In this document: in pieces, positions 11,101 to 21,934 of the stretch | Layout of the letters: each line of letters begins with the position of its first letter | Numbering within the stretch: the first letter of the stretch is position 1 | Assembly (NCBI GenBank): GCA_035578175.1 | Contig: JAQMRL010000001.1 | Location: 371,001,720 to 371,065,719 of the forward strand | DNA from: Catonia carolina | Lineage: Eukaryota > Arthropoda > Insecta > Hemiptera > Achilidae | DNA: 64,000 nucleotides | Reading direction: 5' to 3' | Made by a program: the position numbers and the translations under genes | Notes under the pieces: generated by a model | What the model was told of the DNA's origin: nothing | Database searches by the model: none | What the model saw: only the letters and a program-made list of their open reading frames with translations

Positions 11101-11720
11101 ACATTTCAATTTTAAATAATACGGCTGTTAATAATACCTGCATAGGATGTTTGATAAAAAAAATTATTTAATTATATTATACATTTAAACATGGTGAACC
11201 TCTGGGACGTTTGTAACTTCCTTTAGTAAAAGCCTTACCTGGTAAGCATGACTCTGCCAAAGTGGAATATGCTTCCCAATTTTTTCAATTGTGCTACATC
11301 AAGAAGTCAAAAAGCCTCAGCTACAGCTTCTTCAGGCAGTCAGGCAGAAGATGGAAGGTTGAAGCCAGATAGAAGAAGTTTAAACCATTGTGCCTATAAG
11401 ACTTCAGGTCTAGGGTGGAAGGAAATTTAGAAGGGTTCACAAAACATTTTTTATGTCAATGTGATAAATCTAAATAAATAAATTTCAGTCTTATTATCCA
11501 TGATTTTACAGCACAAAACACCATTATAAAATACCAGAAATCTGCAATGAAATTAATATTTGAAAAATAATTATCAAAAACTTATTTTTTTCGCTTTGTA
11601 TATTGCAAGTTCACGTACGATAAAAGATGTATGTTCACTTTTAGCGCGTTATATAACTTTTGTGTTGAGTAGTCTATCAATTATGTTACATATAATAATT
11701 TATAAATACAAATAGATAAT

Positions 11721-12338
11721 TTGCGGCAAGTAGTGCAGTTTCCTTTACCTCAAAGAATTGAAATGAATAAAAACTATGTGATAACAAATAAAATTTACGG
11801 TCGAATTGCAGTCTATAGTGCACGCCATGAAAAAGTCCGCTGTGAAGACCAGTTGTCCATCAACCAATTTAATAAGAATTTTCTATTTATATCAATTTGT
11901 TTATTTATGAATTTATTTATTTATTTATGATTTATTGTAATTATAGTAAATTCAAAAGCAAAAGGCTATACTTGGCACAATACTGTTGTAAAATGGCATG
12001 GTTCATTTGAAAGATCATTTCCCTACATTGAAAAAGATAATATTTTGGTCCCACATGAAGATAGGGAAATGATCTTTCGAATGAACCACGGCATTGGTCT
12101 GAGTAGTTTTGGAATAAATAGTTATAAAAATGTAATTGGACTTACTGTTAAATCCACAGAAACAGTTCTTGATAATTTTTTATGTTCATATCTTTCAAAT
12201 AAGTGTTCTAGCCTGAGTAGAAGGGTTTTCCGATTCCACGGTTCAAGAGTTAGTATATGTACATTTTTTGGTAATGCTGCTGTCAACCCTGAGTACTATA
12301 AACAAATTTTCAACCATCAGTTAAACAATATAATTTAA
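11721..12338 (+). other. Unrecognised plus-strand ORFs, possible gene or TE fragment
   Basis: Two open frames lie in the last mannosidase intron on the opposite strand. 11721-11930 reads VQFPLPQRIEMNKNYVITNK and continues with Lys/Arg/His-rich residues. About 11935-12338 is a roughly 130-codon frame containing WHGSFERSFPYIEKDNILVP, VIGLTVKSTETVLDNFLC and RVFRFHGSRVSIC. Composition looks coding-like (few low-complexity runs) but I recognise no family. The second frame has no clear ATG at its start and includes a 29-bp inverted repeat (11994-12022 against 12060-12088). I do not assign a function. Confidence 0.3.
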
Positions 12339-12674
12339 TAAAGTGACGTACAATGTGAATTTCTAAGTCTTAATCCTTTGAAACATAAAAATAAAACAAA
12401 ACGGTTAACAAATTATTGCAGATTCATGTTATTTATTAAATTGTGTAACTGCTTGTTATTTCTGCTGTTACATGATGCTTCTCACACACATATGAATTAT
12501 TTAGACTGAATCTTGTCATGTGATATGATATAGGCCTACTTATGGTACAAGAATTTGGCAGTGATTTTTTTGTTCAGGTAAAACTGTTCCTTAATTTTTT
12601 ATTGTTCTTCATGAATAATCCTTATTTACTTTAATTACAAAATGAAATTTGCAAACAATCCATTGATACTGATA

Positions 12675-12849
12675 GGGTTGATTTTTTTTTTGGTTTAATG
12701 TCAGACTGTTTTGCAATTACTGCTAATGCAGACGGTGAGAAGGGTGATAGATGAAAATGAGTGATGGAAAATTCTACACCTGACCTAGAATTGAACCCGG
12801 TACCCAGCGTGGAAGCCAGTTGTACTAACCACTACGCCAATGGGTTGAT
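12675..12849 (-). mobile_element. tRNA-derived SINE 1, subtype a
   Basis: A minus-strand SINE with an A-box-like GCGTAGTGGTTAGTACAACT, a degenerate B box GGTTCAATTC, the body phrase CTGCATTAGCAGTAATTGCA and a poly-A tail (poly-T 12683-12691 on the plus strand). GGGTTGAT occurs at both edges (12675-12682 and 12842-12849) and may be the target duplication. It is the same family as the copies at 15354 and 48866. Confidence 0.8.
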
Positions 12850-13221
12850 GATGTGAAATCATGTGACAACCATCATCTTTATCATCTGAAATGGTCATTC
12901 TTATGGCAAATGTAACAAATTTTACCAAGAAATTTAATTAACACAATTTAAACTACCTTACATAACAAATTTATGTCACTTTTTTGGCGATTTCAGTTTG
13001 TTACCTAATGAACTAATGAACTAGATTAATTTTCAATTGTTATTCATTATTCCAAGATTTGCATTCCTAAAATGCTAAGTAAATAACTGGAGAAAACTAT
13101 TGATGCCGAGAAAATGTCTAGCTAATTTCAATATAAAAGAAATCTTTAGGAATATTGAAAAATTTAAACTGAAATCATTAAAAAAAAGAAAAATTATCTA
13201 CCAATGATTTCAAAAACTTAC

Positions 13222-13455
13222 ACTTTTTATGAAATTATCACTCCATTCACTAAAAGAAATCTTATTCATTGGGGTAAAAAATATCCAAGGTTGAAGATAT
13301 ATCTGTTTAGCAAGTAATCTTTCAGACTTCTGATCTTTTAAATCTCCTACAGTTAGATAATGACTTCCTCTGACAACTAGACCTTCACCAAATGCAGATT
13401 CTGTCAGTGGTTCGCCAACACCAAAATTGTCATCCATTGTAAGCCTACGATGAAT
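13222..13455 (-). CDS. MAN2B1: Lysosomal alpha-mannosidase, visible exon 9 (HRR...DD block)
   Basis: Codes for 78 residues: IHRRLTMDDNFGVGEPL, then GLVVRGSHYLTVGDL and LLAKQIYLQPWIFFTP. These match the family's elmlHRRl..DD..GvgEpLne and GlvvrGkh.l. The acceptor TGATTTCAG precedes 13455 and the donor GTAAGT follows 13222. Both ends are in phase 0, so IELM of exon 8 joins IHRR exactly as in homologues. The conserved block that should follow (family pattern vHLlTLepw....lLRLEH) is not in this exon, and I could not find it in the 7.6-kb intron downstream. Confidence 0.94.
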
Positions 13456-13519
13456 CTGAAATCACATATATAATCTTCTGTGCAAAATATGGTATTTTGG
13501 AATAAAAATGATTTAACAG

Positions 13520-13722
13520 ATTTTCTGTATGCAACATCTAATAAATTTCACTAACCTTTTTAAGCTGCTTTGATTTTTACTATCTGTTACTTACACGTGT
13601 TTCGGTGGATCCACCATCATCAGAGTACACAATATCATTTGTAACTAAACATTTTTATTTAGAAACTGTAGAAAATAGTACATCTTCAGTCATCTATAAA
13701 AAATTGTAGTTAATATAGAATG
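13520..13722 (+). repeat. Single-arm relative of the 2664-3730 foldback
   Basis: It shares TTTCACTAACCTTTTTAAGC, TTACACGTGTTTCGGTGGAT and ACATCTTCAGTCATCTATAA with the left arm of the foldback at 2664-3730. No opposing arm is seen nearby. A SINE is inserted at its right end (13732). The phrase TTGATTTCAAGCTGC at 14991-15005, also present at 3729-3743 beside the foldback, suggests the other edge of this older repeat. Confidence 0.6.
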
Positions 13723-14057
13723 ACCCACCGGGTTGGTCTAGTGGTAAAGTCGTCGCCAAAATCAGCTGTTTAACAGCTGATTTTCGGAGACAAAGGTTCC
13801 TGGTTCAAATCCTAGTAAATGTAGTTACTTTTATACGGATTTGAATACTAGACAGTGGTTACCGGTGTACTTTGATGGTTGGGATTTAATTAACCATACT
13901 CCCTCAGGAATGGCCGGCAAGGGTCTGTACAAGACTACACCTCATTTACACGTCATACACATCATCCTCATCTCATTGGGTCATGGGGTTGCTTATTGTT
14001 CTAAATTGAACAGATTGCAACGTACACAAATTAGGAATAAAAAAAAATATATAGAAT
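13723..14057 (+). mobile_element. tRNA-derived SINE 2, complete, with 9-bp target duplication
   Basis: 317 bp between direct repeats ATATAGAAT (13723-13731 and 14049-14057). A tRNA-like head carries an A box (GGTTGGTCTAGTGGTAAAGT) and a B box (GGTTCAAATCC, near 13802). Body phrases include GGGTCATGGGGTTGCTTATT, and the 3' end GATTGCAACGTACACAAATT is followed by A-rich sequence. A 5'-truncated copy of the same 3' end is on the minus strand at 29822-29938. Confidence 0.85.
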
Positions 14058-14560
14058 ATAAAATATATAAAAATATAGTTTTATATAGTTGAGTGAAGAT
14101 TTAATATCTTCTACATATTTTAAATTAAATTATTGAGTTTTGGACCCCATCAACTTCGATCAATGGGCAAATACTTAATGTGAACTAGAAAATGATAAAA
14201 ATGAATAAAAATTGTTGGGCGCCAGCTCTGTCAGCAGAGAATGATAAAATAAATAAATAACTATCTCCTTAATTCAAGCAAATATTTAATGAATAATAAA
14301 CTACTAACTAACTTAACTTACTGCTAACAAAATTATTCTAAAACGACCCTAACCTATTTTAAAAATATAGCCAACCTTTATTGCCGTGATGTTAACATAA
14401 AAACAAGAAATTAAAAACTCTCAATAAATAAACCGAATGAATTACCTTGAATTAAATGTCTCCCCTTTCTCCTTCTCTTCGTTCTCCTGGTCACCCTCGT
14501 TCTCCTTGAATATTTTTTAAATTCTGCTCCGGTTTAACAACTTTATTTCACACTTAAGTC
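14058..14560. other. Intron, no feature recognised
   Basis: AT-rich intron of the mannosidase gene between visible exons 8 and 9. No coding similarity or repeat structure was recognised. Confidence 0.5.
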
Positions 14561-14574
14561 CCAAGGGATTTTAT

Positions 14575-14672
14575 TTTGAATTTCCTGGGTTCGAACCAAG
14601 AAACTTCTGGTTGACAAGCCTCCCTCTCCCACCAACTGCTCAACCAAGCTGGAGAGCCAACGGGAAGGAGAA
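14575..14672 (-). repeat. tRNA-like SINE head (candidate)
   Basis: On the minus strand, CAGCTTGGTTGAGCAGTTGG (A-box-like) is followed about 45 bp later by TTGGTTCGAACCCAGG (B-box-like). The spacing suits a polymerase III promoter derived from a tRNA. No poly-A tail or target duplication was identified, and it does not fold as a proper tRNA by eye. I treat it as a SINE head rather than a tRNA gene. Confidence 0.4.
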
Positions 14673-15349
14673 CTACCCCAATGATTGGCCGAACGTTGGT
14701 AGGTGGAAGAAAGGCCCAAAAACACAGAGGGAGAAATACACCCGTCTAAACAATATCAGATGATTGACTGTTGGCTATATTTACAACTTATTGTCTAACT
14801 ACTATGCTAATGTAACTTAATATAACAATGGGGGTTTTCTCTTAGAACGTGATTTATTTGGTTTCTACCTGAGTAATGGAAGTTATAGTAATTGAGAATT
14901 ATCATAACTTCCATTGTTTGTAGAATATTATACTTTTTGAATGTTGCAGTTTCAAATGATATTGTGAAGTCTAATGATGGAAACAGAATTGATTTCAAGC
15001 TGCAGGATGCATTGTAAGGATTTATTTTTGAACATCTAATATATTAAGCTAATCATAATAACTGTAAATTTCTTATGAGAAACAAATTAATTTCAAATAT
15101 TTTATTGATTTTATTACATTTTGCCGCTCAATGGTGTATGAAGCAATAAATATTTCGTTAAAATAATAGAATGAAAGACATTGTTTAAATATTTTAAAAT
15201 AAAATATTTAAGACGCTGTTTAAATATTAACTGAATCACTTGTTTAAATAATAAATTGACATGAAGAAATTGAGCGATACCTTCCTATGCACATCACCCC
15301 CTCTATTGAAATTGCGTCATAAAAATGTTAGTAAAATTCATTTATTTAT

Positions 15350-15523
15350 TGATTATTTTTTTTGATTTAACGTCCGAATGTTTTGCTATTACTGCTAATG
15401 CAGCCGGTAAGGATGATAGAGGAAGATGAGCCATGAAAAAATGCCAGACCTGTATGAGAATCGAACCCGGGACCCCGGCAAGAAGCCAGTTGTGCTAACC
15501 ACTACACCAATGGGCCAGTGAAA
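15350..15523 (-). mobile_element. tRNA-derived SINE 1, subtype a
   Basis: Minus-strand copy with GTGTAGTGGTTAGCACAACT, GGTTCGATTCTCATACAGGT and CTGCATTAGCAGTAATAGCA, ending in a short poly-A (TTTTTTTT at 15356-15363 on the plus strand). It is similar to the copies at 12683 and 48866. Target duplications are not clear. Confidence 0.8.
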
Positions 15524-15724
15524 TTTACTGTATAAATTTATTATATAAAACATAATAGTTTTGTGATATGGTTTGACCATACAGTTTCAAGCTAAAGTTA
15601 AAGCTTTTTTCCTTTTTTCAGTAATACATTTTTTCAATTTGGCCAACTTAAGACCACATAATATCAAATGTAATTTCCTCAGGTTTTGATCCTTGCCAAG
15701 TAGTACCTCATGTGTTCTCTTGTG

Positions 15725-16065
15725 TTGCTCTTTCCTTTCCTCAGTCCAGGTCTTTCTTGTTCTTAGCTTAGTTTTTCTTTGAATCCTTTCTTGTGTACTT
15801 CCTTCTTAAGTGCATCATGGTCCAGGACAACCTGGTGAGTAATTCTAAACTCCTTGAGATCTCTATCCATCTTACTGAACTATCCCAACTTAATTTTTCT
15901 ATCATCAAAGTACTTCTGGATTTGAAAAGACAATCTTGCAGGCTCTGTTGTACCATGTATCTGTAAAAGGCAATCCTTTTTTGTCTCTTACAGGACCCAA
16001 GATTTTCCTCAAAATCCTTCTTTCCAATTTCTCGATATGGCTTTTAATATTTTATTGTGAAGCAT
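15725..16065 (-). pseudogene. LINE reverse-transcriptase C-terminal fragment
   Basis: The minus strand near 15960-16045 reads IEKLERRILRKILGPVRDKK, the C-terminal signature of RTE-type LINE polyproteins (compare LERRILRRILGPNRTEDGW at 31.2 kb). The rest toward 15725 is decayed with stops. 5'-truncated and non-functional. It lies in the intron between exons 8 and 9, in the sense orientation. Confidence 0.65.
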
Positions 16066-16329
16066 CAGTTGAATGTAGGGTCTCTGGTTGGATGACAGTG
16101 CAGTAGTGTTTGATCTTGGCATTCCAGAAAATATGGATATTTGTCGTAGCAACTTTAGTAAATTGGTATGCTACTTCCATTTTAATCGTGCGTTACATGA
16201 AGGCTTCTCTTTCGGTGATGTTGGGGTCTATCCACTTGTAGCAAATAAACTGTTTACATTTGTTGGACACATCTTGTTTATTAGTGACTACGGTGTATAA
16301 CGTAATAGTGGGTTTTAACTTTTAAACAT

Positions 16330-16425
16330 TTCCAGACCCTGGCGGGAATTGAATGTAGATCTCTGCATTATAGGCTACCGTGCTACCACTACGCTATGGC
16401 GGTGGCTGTAGTGGTAGCACAATTT
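16330..16425 (-). repeat. tRNA-like SINE fragment
   Basis: The minus strand reads ATAGCGTAGTGGTAGCACGG (A-box-like), then CTGCAGAG-type spacer and TTCAATTCCCGCCAGG (B-box-like). GTGGTAGCAC occurs twice here (about 16389-16398 and 16411-16420), suggesting a partial duplication of the head. No full SINE body was recognised. Confidence 0.45.
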
Positions 16426-16555
16426 AACAAATTGTGAAATTTGTTAAACATCCAATTATTTTTTCTTTAAAAAAACATCTAATGAATTGGTAATTTTAAT
16501 AGAAGAAAATTGCAAAATCTTGCTGTTCAAATTTCATAACTTAATTTATTCTGGA

Positions 16556-17060
16556 ACTTGTGAATTATTATTATTCTGAGGAGTCACAGTCCCAGCTGTA
16601 ACTCACTTCCAAGTACCACCTCTCTCTGGCTCGCCAGTCCCATTGGAAAGCCACAGCAAATACGTTGCCTCCTGCACTCCACTAACCATGTCACTTCCAG
16701 CCTTCCCCTCCTTTTACCCGGAGGCGTCCACTCTCATACCCTCTTTGGCCACCAACCATCCTCCATCCTTAGCAAATGGCCAAACCATTTTAACTGCTTT
16801 CGGGATATGGTATCCATGATATTTCCTTGAACGCCTATTCTTCTCCTAATTTCGGAATTCGCAATACGATCGATCTGTGACACACCACAGCTCCGCTTCC
16901 AGAAATCCATCTTCACCGCTTTTAGGTGATTCTTCTATCTCTTTGTCAGTACTCACACTTCCGCAGCCCAGGTACACACACTCTCTAGGATAGCATGATA
17001 AATATCTATCTTTGTTTTTCCATATTTTATCATTCCAAAGGACAGAATTTAACTGCCCTA
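16556..17060 (-). pseudogene. RTE-type LINE C-terminal fragment
   Basis: The minus strand carries MDFWKRSCGVSQIDRIANSE, RRRIGVQGNIMD and RKQLKWFGHLLRMEDGWWPK, then a decayed RARERWYLEVSYSWDCDS end. This is the usual C-terminal tail of RTE-type endonuclease-reverse transcriptases ('...FWrrscg.srldrirNeeIr...qlkWfGHv.RM'). Frameshifts occur around the 60-codon open core (16734-16916). It is a dead 3' fragment. Confidence 0.75.
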
Positions 17061-17335
17061 TTAACCTTCGCCTTTGCGAAATCTTGCTGTTTACTTCCGC
17101 TGCACTTGTTCCGCTCCTATCAAAGATGACTCACAGGATGTTAGGAGTGGAATACTTGTGAATTTTAAAGTAAAAATTTGGCGGTTAAGTCGGGAAAGAT
17201 TAATTTTTGATTCTTGTAAAATTAATACAGAACGTTGTAATTTTGAACAAGCAACACAACTTTGTCCCACTTATTTTTATAACACATACAAACATGTCAT
17301 TAATAAAAACAGATAATAATGGAGTACAAACTTAC

Positions 17336-17639
17336 CATTAACTCTATTTGGTTGTGTAGTGGATGATATGTTCCGCCTTGACTTCTGTCAGTCAGAATAG
17401 ATAACTGGGTATAATTATCTCTTATTGAAATCCTAGTTGTAACTGGATAATAATTTTCAGAAACTCCACCTAATGCTTCTGAGTCACAACGTTGTTTATT
17501 TAATTTCCGTTTTATCATTTCTCTACCATTAGAATCAGTATAAAAATTGCAATATGTTTTTAAATGTGGAAAACTATAACGACTAATCACTTCCTTGCCT
17601 ACTTTTTCAAAAAAGTTGTATTTGTTCTTCTGAAATTTC
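17336..17639 (-). CDS. MAN2B1: Lysosomal alpha-mannosidase, visible exon 8 (GKEVI, DRSQGG)
   Basis: Codes for about 101 residues with VGKEVISRY, FYTDSNGREMIKRK, NYYPVTTRISIRD and QLSILTDRSQGGTYHPL, ending IELM. All are colinear with the family's C-terminal half (GKEvi.rf, tDsNGre...R.r, nYyPv.s.i.i.d, tvltDRsqGg). The acceptor TTCCAG precedes 17639 and the donor GTAAGT follows 17336. The linker between VGPIP and VGKEV holds about 13 residues (KFQKNKYNFFEK), which is longer than the few residues usual there. The acceptor I use is the one that keeps the phase; a second AG ten bases later would give a stop. Confidence 0.94.
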
Positions 17640-18094
17640 CTGGAATGTAAGAAAAACCATGTTTCAGCACAACGAGGTGTTAAATAAATCAACCAAGAAA
17701 TTTAACAGGAATTATTTCATCACTTTTTCATTTTTATAAATCACCCAAATCTGTGTTTAATGTAACTGTAGGCAATTTAATTATTCGCTACAGAGCAATA
17801 AAATTGAAATGATAGGTAAATAATAATTGGAACACTCCGCGATGGTTAACTACGAAGGAGACCATCTTTCGTTTTTGACAATGTGACCGGAACGGGTGTG
17901 TCTTGTAAGGTTAGGTAGTTTTGAAGGGGAAGGGTACGGAGATTCGAAATGAATACAAGTGGCGCGTAGACCTATATTTATAGTTCTGTTTATTTTGTTT
18001 TCTAAAATATTGCTATGTTTATTTTTATAAAATTGATTCCTCCGTGGACCTTTTCCTTTATTTCACAAGAAATGTACTGCATTTAGCAAGTGTT

Positions 18095-20805
18095 ATGCGG
18101 GTCTGCGTAACCCCTTTATTGAAGGCGAAACTTTCTACTGCATTTCACTACATATGCAGGAGCTACATTATCCTGCATAATCCACGAAGATGTCAGCGTG
18201 GGCACGATATGGTATTGCGGATGGGGGGCCAAGTTCGGTGGACTTGCACAAAGGATTCGTGCGCAGAATTTAAGCAAGTGCGTACAGATACGTTTCTGAA
18301 GGGCTCTAAATTGCCATTCAGGAAAATTGTTTTTTTTATTTATTGTTGGGCTAAGGGACTAACATCTGTGAAATTTTGTGAGGAGGAGTTGGAAATAACC
18401 ACAACACCAGAGGTGACTGGTGCAATTACATGCGTGAGGTTTGTGCCGATAACCTCATTCGGCACCCAATGGTAATCGGTGGACCCGGTATGACAGTAGA
18501 AATTGACGAAAGTTTATTTTCAAAACGAAACCACTGTAACGTCTGGTTGATTGCGTTACGATATTTCCTTTCATTTATTACCTTTTCTGCTGGTCTCTGT
18601 AGGCTCCTGCGCTCTATTGGATATTAAATGTACTCTGTGACTAATTGGGGTGTGTCGGGCTTTTGGATCGGTGACGTATGTAAGAGCGTGACGTGGGCAG
18701 CTGGTTCAACTGTCGTTGCACCCTGATCCTCCTGTTTGCGGCTATGATTGACTAGAAACGGTCATGTAATTTATACTAGCATGTTGAAACGTTAATAATT
18801 TTCTATCTACGTATTACATTATGATCACTACGTTTTACCCATTTCTGGTGAGTGTTTTCTTAATATTATTTTTATTTGTTTTACTGGCAAAGTAATGTTG
18901 GAATATTTAACGCAGCTGTACTAAGTTTTTTACTTGTATCGAAAATAAGGGCGTGGCTCTTGCCAGTCTTTGTAATATGTATTAATTTTAATTTTGTTGT
19001 AAAACTGCTTATGTCTGTTACGGACGGTGAATTGTAATTATTTTAAAGCTGTGTTGTATTTTGTTAAATTTTACTGTAACTTGTTAATGATTTCATAATC
19101 TAATTAAATGAATCAATAATTCGATCGAAGATTGCCAGTAAAATATCTTATATTTTATATGTTCATGTTTTACTTTGAAATGGCTTTTATATGTAAAATT
19201 TTATTTTCAAAATGTTAACTGAATTATTTCTGAAGTTAGCGAAACCTTCTGTTTCGATGTTAATTTTAATTTTATTAGTTTTTAATGCATTTCGAACTAT
19301 GTTAACTTAGGGTCCAAGTTCCTAGTTCGAGGTTGGAGGTTGATAACGGAGATCTTAAAAGATTTAATTATATGCTGAAACGAATACCTAAGGCCTGAGA
19401 TTCAAGGGCAAAATCATGGATTCTAAGACGACTGGCATTTTGATTTAAAAGTAAATTTGGATTTAAGCTGTGATCACAACCACAAGGTATGGTCGGATTG
19501 TCGGATGCCTGAGTTCGTATCTCTTCCAATTATTATGGAATTGTCACCAAAAATTACGGTATGAGTTTTTATTTTATTTTTAATTGGGATTTTGGAGATT
19601 ATATTATCATCAGTTTTCTACTTAAGAAATCATCCTGGACCTCACAAAACAAGAAATTTTCCGTTTAAACAGTCATAATAACCTAACCTAACTTAACATG
19701 TTTGTAACATGATTTCTATCTAATAGCGTTGCAACATGTATTCAAAATTACCAGTATAACTCTTTAATAAATTTTAGAAAAACACTTTATTAAATAAATT
19801 TTTATAAAACTTAAAATAATGGGGTGCAATTCAGTATATTTGTTAATTTTCAAAATTTAAATTCATTCTTGAATATTTTTTTTGTTGTATATTTTTTTGA
19901 ATATACCTTTTTTAAAAAAAAAAAGATTCTGGGTAACGATATAATTTCTAAATTTGTAATAACATAACTATTTAAAAGACAACTTTTACTGTAATTTATA
20001 ATTTCTAAAGCATTTAGGTAATTTCATATTATATTATTGGGTATACCTAATATTATTTAAATAATCATGATAAATTTTGAGTTGATATAACAAAATGATA
20101 ATTTCCACATATTTTTAGCAGTTGTTCTTAAAGTTTTATCAAAGTTTAATTATATATGTATATTGATTTTGTTGTCTTTAAGGTAATAATTAAAATTGTT
20201 TATTTGTTTACATTGTTGAATATTTTACAAGGTTTATTAGATGTTATTATTCATTATTAAATATTTTACAACTGTTAAATTTGTCTGTCTTTATTTATGT
20301 ATTACAACAACAAATTTTTTTAAATTTCCTTTCTTGTAATCACATCGCCAGACTTGCTAAGTTTTGGGGTGTCTTGGGGTGACACTGAGCAAGGTGATTA
20401 CACCACGTTGGCCGGGTCCTACCTCAGCAGTGCGTCTTTGGAGGTTTCTGTCGAGAAACTAAGGAGTGTTTCTTGGTTCCAGTGGCAGACAGAAGCGCAG
20501 AAACGTTATTGCCTCTGATACAGAATAATGTCAGAGCAGGGTCCACTATAATATCGGATGAGTGGGGGGCTTACCGAGGGATTCAACATCTTCCGGAAAA
20601 TTATGACCACAGAACGGTGAACCACTCCTTAAATTTCGTCGACCCGGCAACAGTTGCACATACGCAGAACATTGAAAGTACATGGCGGCTGGCGAAACAC
20701 CGGAATAAAGTGCAGTGTGGTATAGATCGGGTCATGTTACAATCGTATCTTACGGAGTTTATGTGGCAGACATTTCTGCTAACTGGACTCCACAATAAAA
20801 TGTAA
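18095..20805 (+). pseudogene. Merlin transposase (ISXO2/DDE), frameshifted and split by an insertion
   Basis: The 5' part (from the ATG at 18095) has a Cys/His zinc ribbon, CQRGHDMVLRM...WTCTKDSC, then LPFRKIVFFIYCWAKGLTSV. Near 18417 a one-base loss shifts the frame to NYMREVCADNL and VEIDESLFSKRN, where Asp is a presumed catalytic residue. After the 1868-bp insertion the same frame resumes as GRVLPQQCVFGGFCRETKE, then SAETLLPLIQ, STIISDEWGAY, NIESTWR and a TAA stop at 20803. Dropping the insertion and one CCAC copy joins RNH to VGR in frame. Family knowledge: cut-and-paste transposase related to bacterial IS1595/IS1016. Confidence 0.92.
18531..20406. mobile_element. 1.87-kb TG..CA insertion (solo-LTR-like) with CCAC target duplication
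   Basis: The inserted segment 18535-20402 starts TGTAACGTCTGG and ends GGTGATTACA. It is flanked by CCAC at 18531-18534 and 20403-20406. TG...CA ends with TGTAA/TTACA inversion and a 4-bp duplication are what a solo LTR of a retrotransposon leaves. Each end can also form a hairpin: GTAACG..CGTTAC at 18536-18566, and TGTAATCAC..GTGATTACA at 20335-20343 and 20394-20402. No ORF of note lies inside, nor any intact LTR retrotransposon core. An intron is unlikely because the borders lack usable splice signals in frame. Confidence 0.7.
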
Positions 20806-20930
20806 GTGATATATTCATTATTGTGTTTACAAGAATATAAATAGTGATAGATGTTAAATGTTAAGGGTGTGTAGCCCTTCATTCTTTACGTGCACCCCAA
20901 AATTATGGAAATTACATATATATATATATT

Positions 20931-21070
20931 TTTTCTCTTGCATACATGAATACGTATATAGCAAGGAAAGTATTGCTTTCATGTCGATTTTAAGAAATCG
21001 AGTTTTCACCGGATCTACAAGTTTTCAGACCCCCTGAACCCAAAAATCATGTTTTTAGCGATTGGTCTGT

Positions 21071-21107
<37 letters not shown>

Positions 21108-21934
21108 TGTGTGTGAGTGCGCGTGTGCGTGTGCGTGCGCGCGCGCACGCGTGTGTGTGTGTAGACAAAATATTTTAAGAACGGAACATTGTACGAACTT
21201 GAAACTTGAAACTTAAGTTCCATATCACTACCGGACCCGACACGAACATTTTCATCAGAATCGGTCAATCGGAAGTAGTAGTTTTTCGTGTAATTTTTCA
21301 CTTTTTTGCAATTTTCTCAAAACTGGTTATACGATTTTTTTTTAAATTGCCTCATTTACTTAATTTTTTTATGCTCTACAAGACGGGGCAGGAGCGATGT
21401 TTGCTGAAATTCTTGGTGAGGCTGTTTTCACGTAAAATTGTTTTTTGTAAGATTTCGACTTTATTATGCATTTTACCGCAAAATGTATATTATTAAAGTT
21501 GTAGAGAATTTTAAATGTTACAACTTTTATTTCAAACATTTTTTTGTATAACGCTTAGTTTAGCGGTAATTAGCGATTTCCTGTTTTTTTCTCACGAAAA
21601 CGTGTGAAAAATCAATTTTTTAAGATTTCGGCCCTAGTATACATTTAACGACAAAAGTGTATAATCAAATTTATAGGAAATTAAAAGATCTACAACTTTT
21701 ATTTAAAGCATTTTTTTGTACAGAGCCTAGTTTAGCATGAAAGAGCGAATTTCCGTATTTTTAAGCCAAACTGAGGTTGATTTTCATTTGGCGTCTTTCA
21801 TATATGATTAAAATTAGGTTATGTTTATTGAGGTTAGTTTTTTGTTTATTTCTAATGTTTTATTACTATTGTTAGGTTTATTGTTAATTATTTGCATTGG
21901 CAAGACAAAGTTGTGTGAGTGTTTCACACCAGAT
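20931..21934 (+). mobile_element. Helentron-like repeat, copy 2 (inside Merlin)
   Basis: Full-length member with an altered 5' end (TTTTCTCTTGCATACATGAA), a GT/GC-rich microsatellite at 21069-21163, both internal repeat units, and the 3' end GGCAAGACAAAGTTGTGTGA plus hairpin GTGTGA..TCACAC and CCAGAT. It is inserted between the Merlin stop codon and the Merlin 3' inverted repeat. Confidence 0.85.

Noticed and set aside
11248..11430. A mannosidase exon on the minus strand near 11236 (CCAG followed by GTAAGG)
   Set aside because: The donor-like sequence is attractive, but no frame upstream of it reads like the missing mannosidase block and all contain stops.
13732..13815. A tRNA gene at the head of SINE 2
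   Set aside because: No proper cloverleaf by eye; the unit continues 230 bp to an A-rich tail with target duplications.
18535..20402. An intron in the Merlin transposase
   Set aside because: The borders do not give GT-AG splicing that restores the frame, whereas removal of the TG..CA segment plus one CCAC restores it exactly.
21047..21301. 84-codon minus-strand ORF rich in Thr and His
   Set aside because: It is the (GT)n microsatellite of a Helentron-like copy read as protein.
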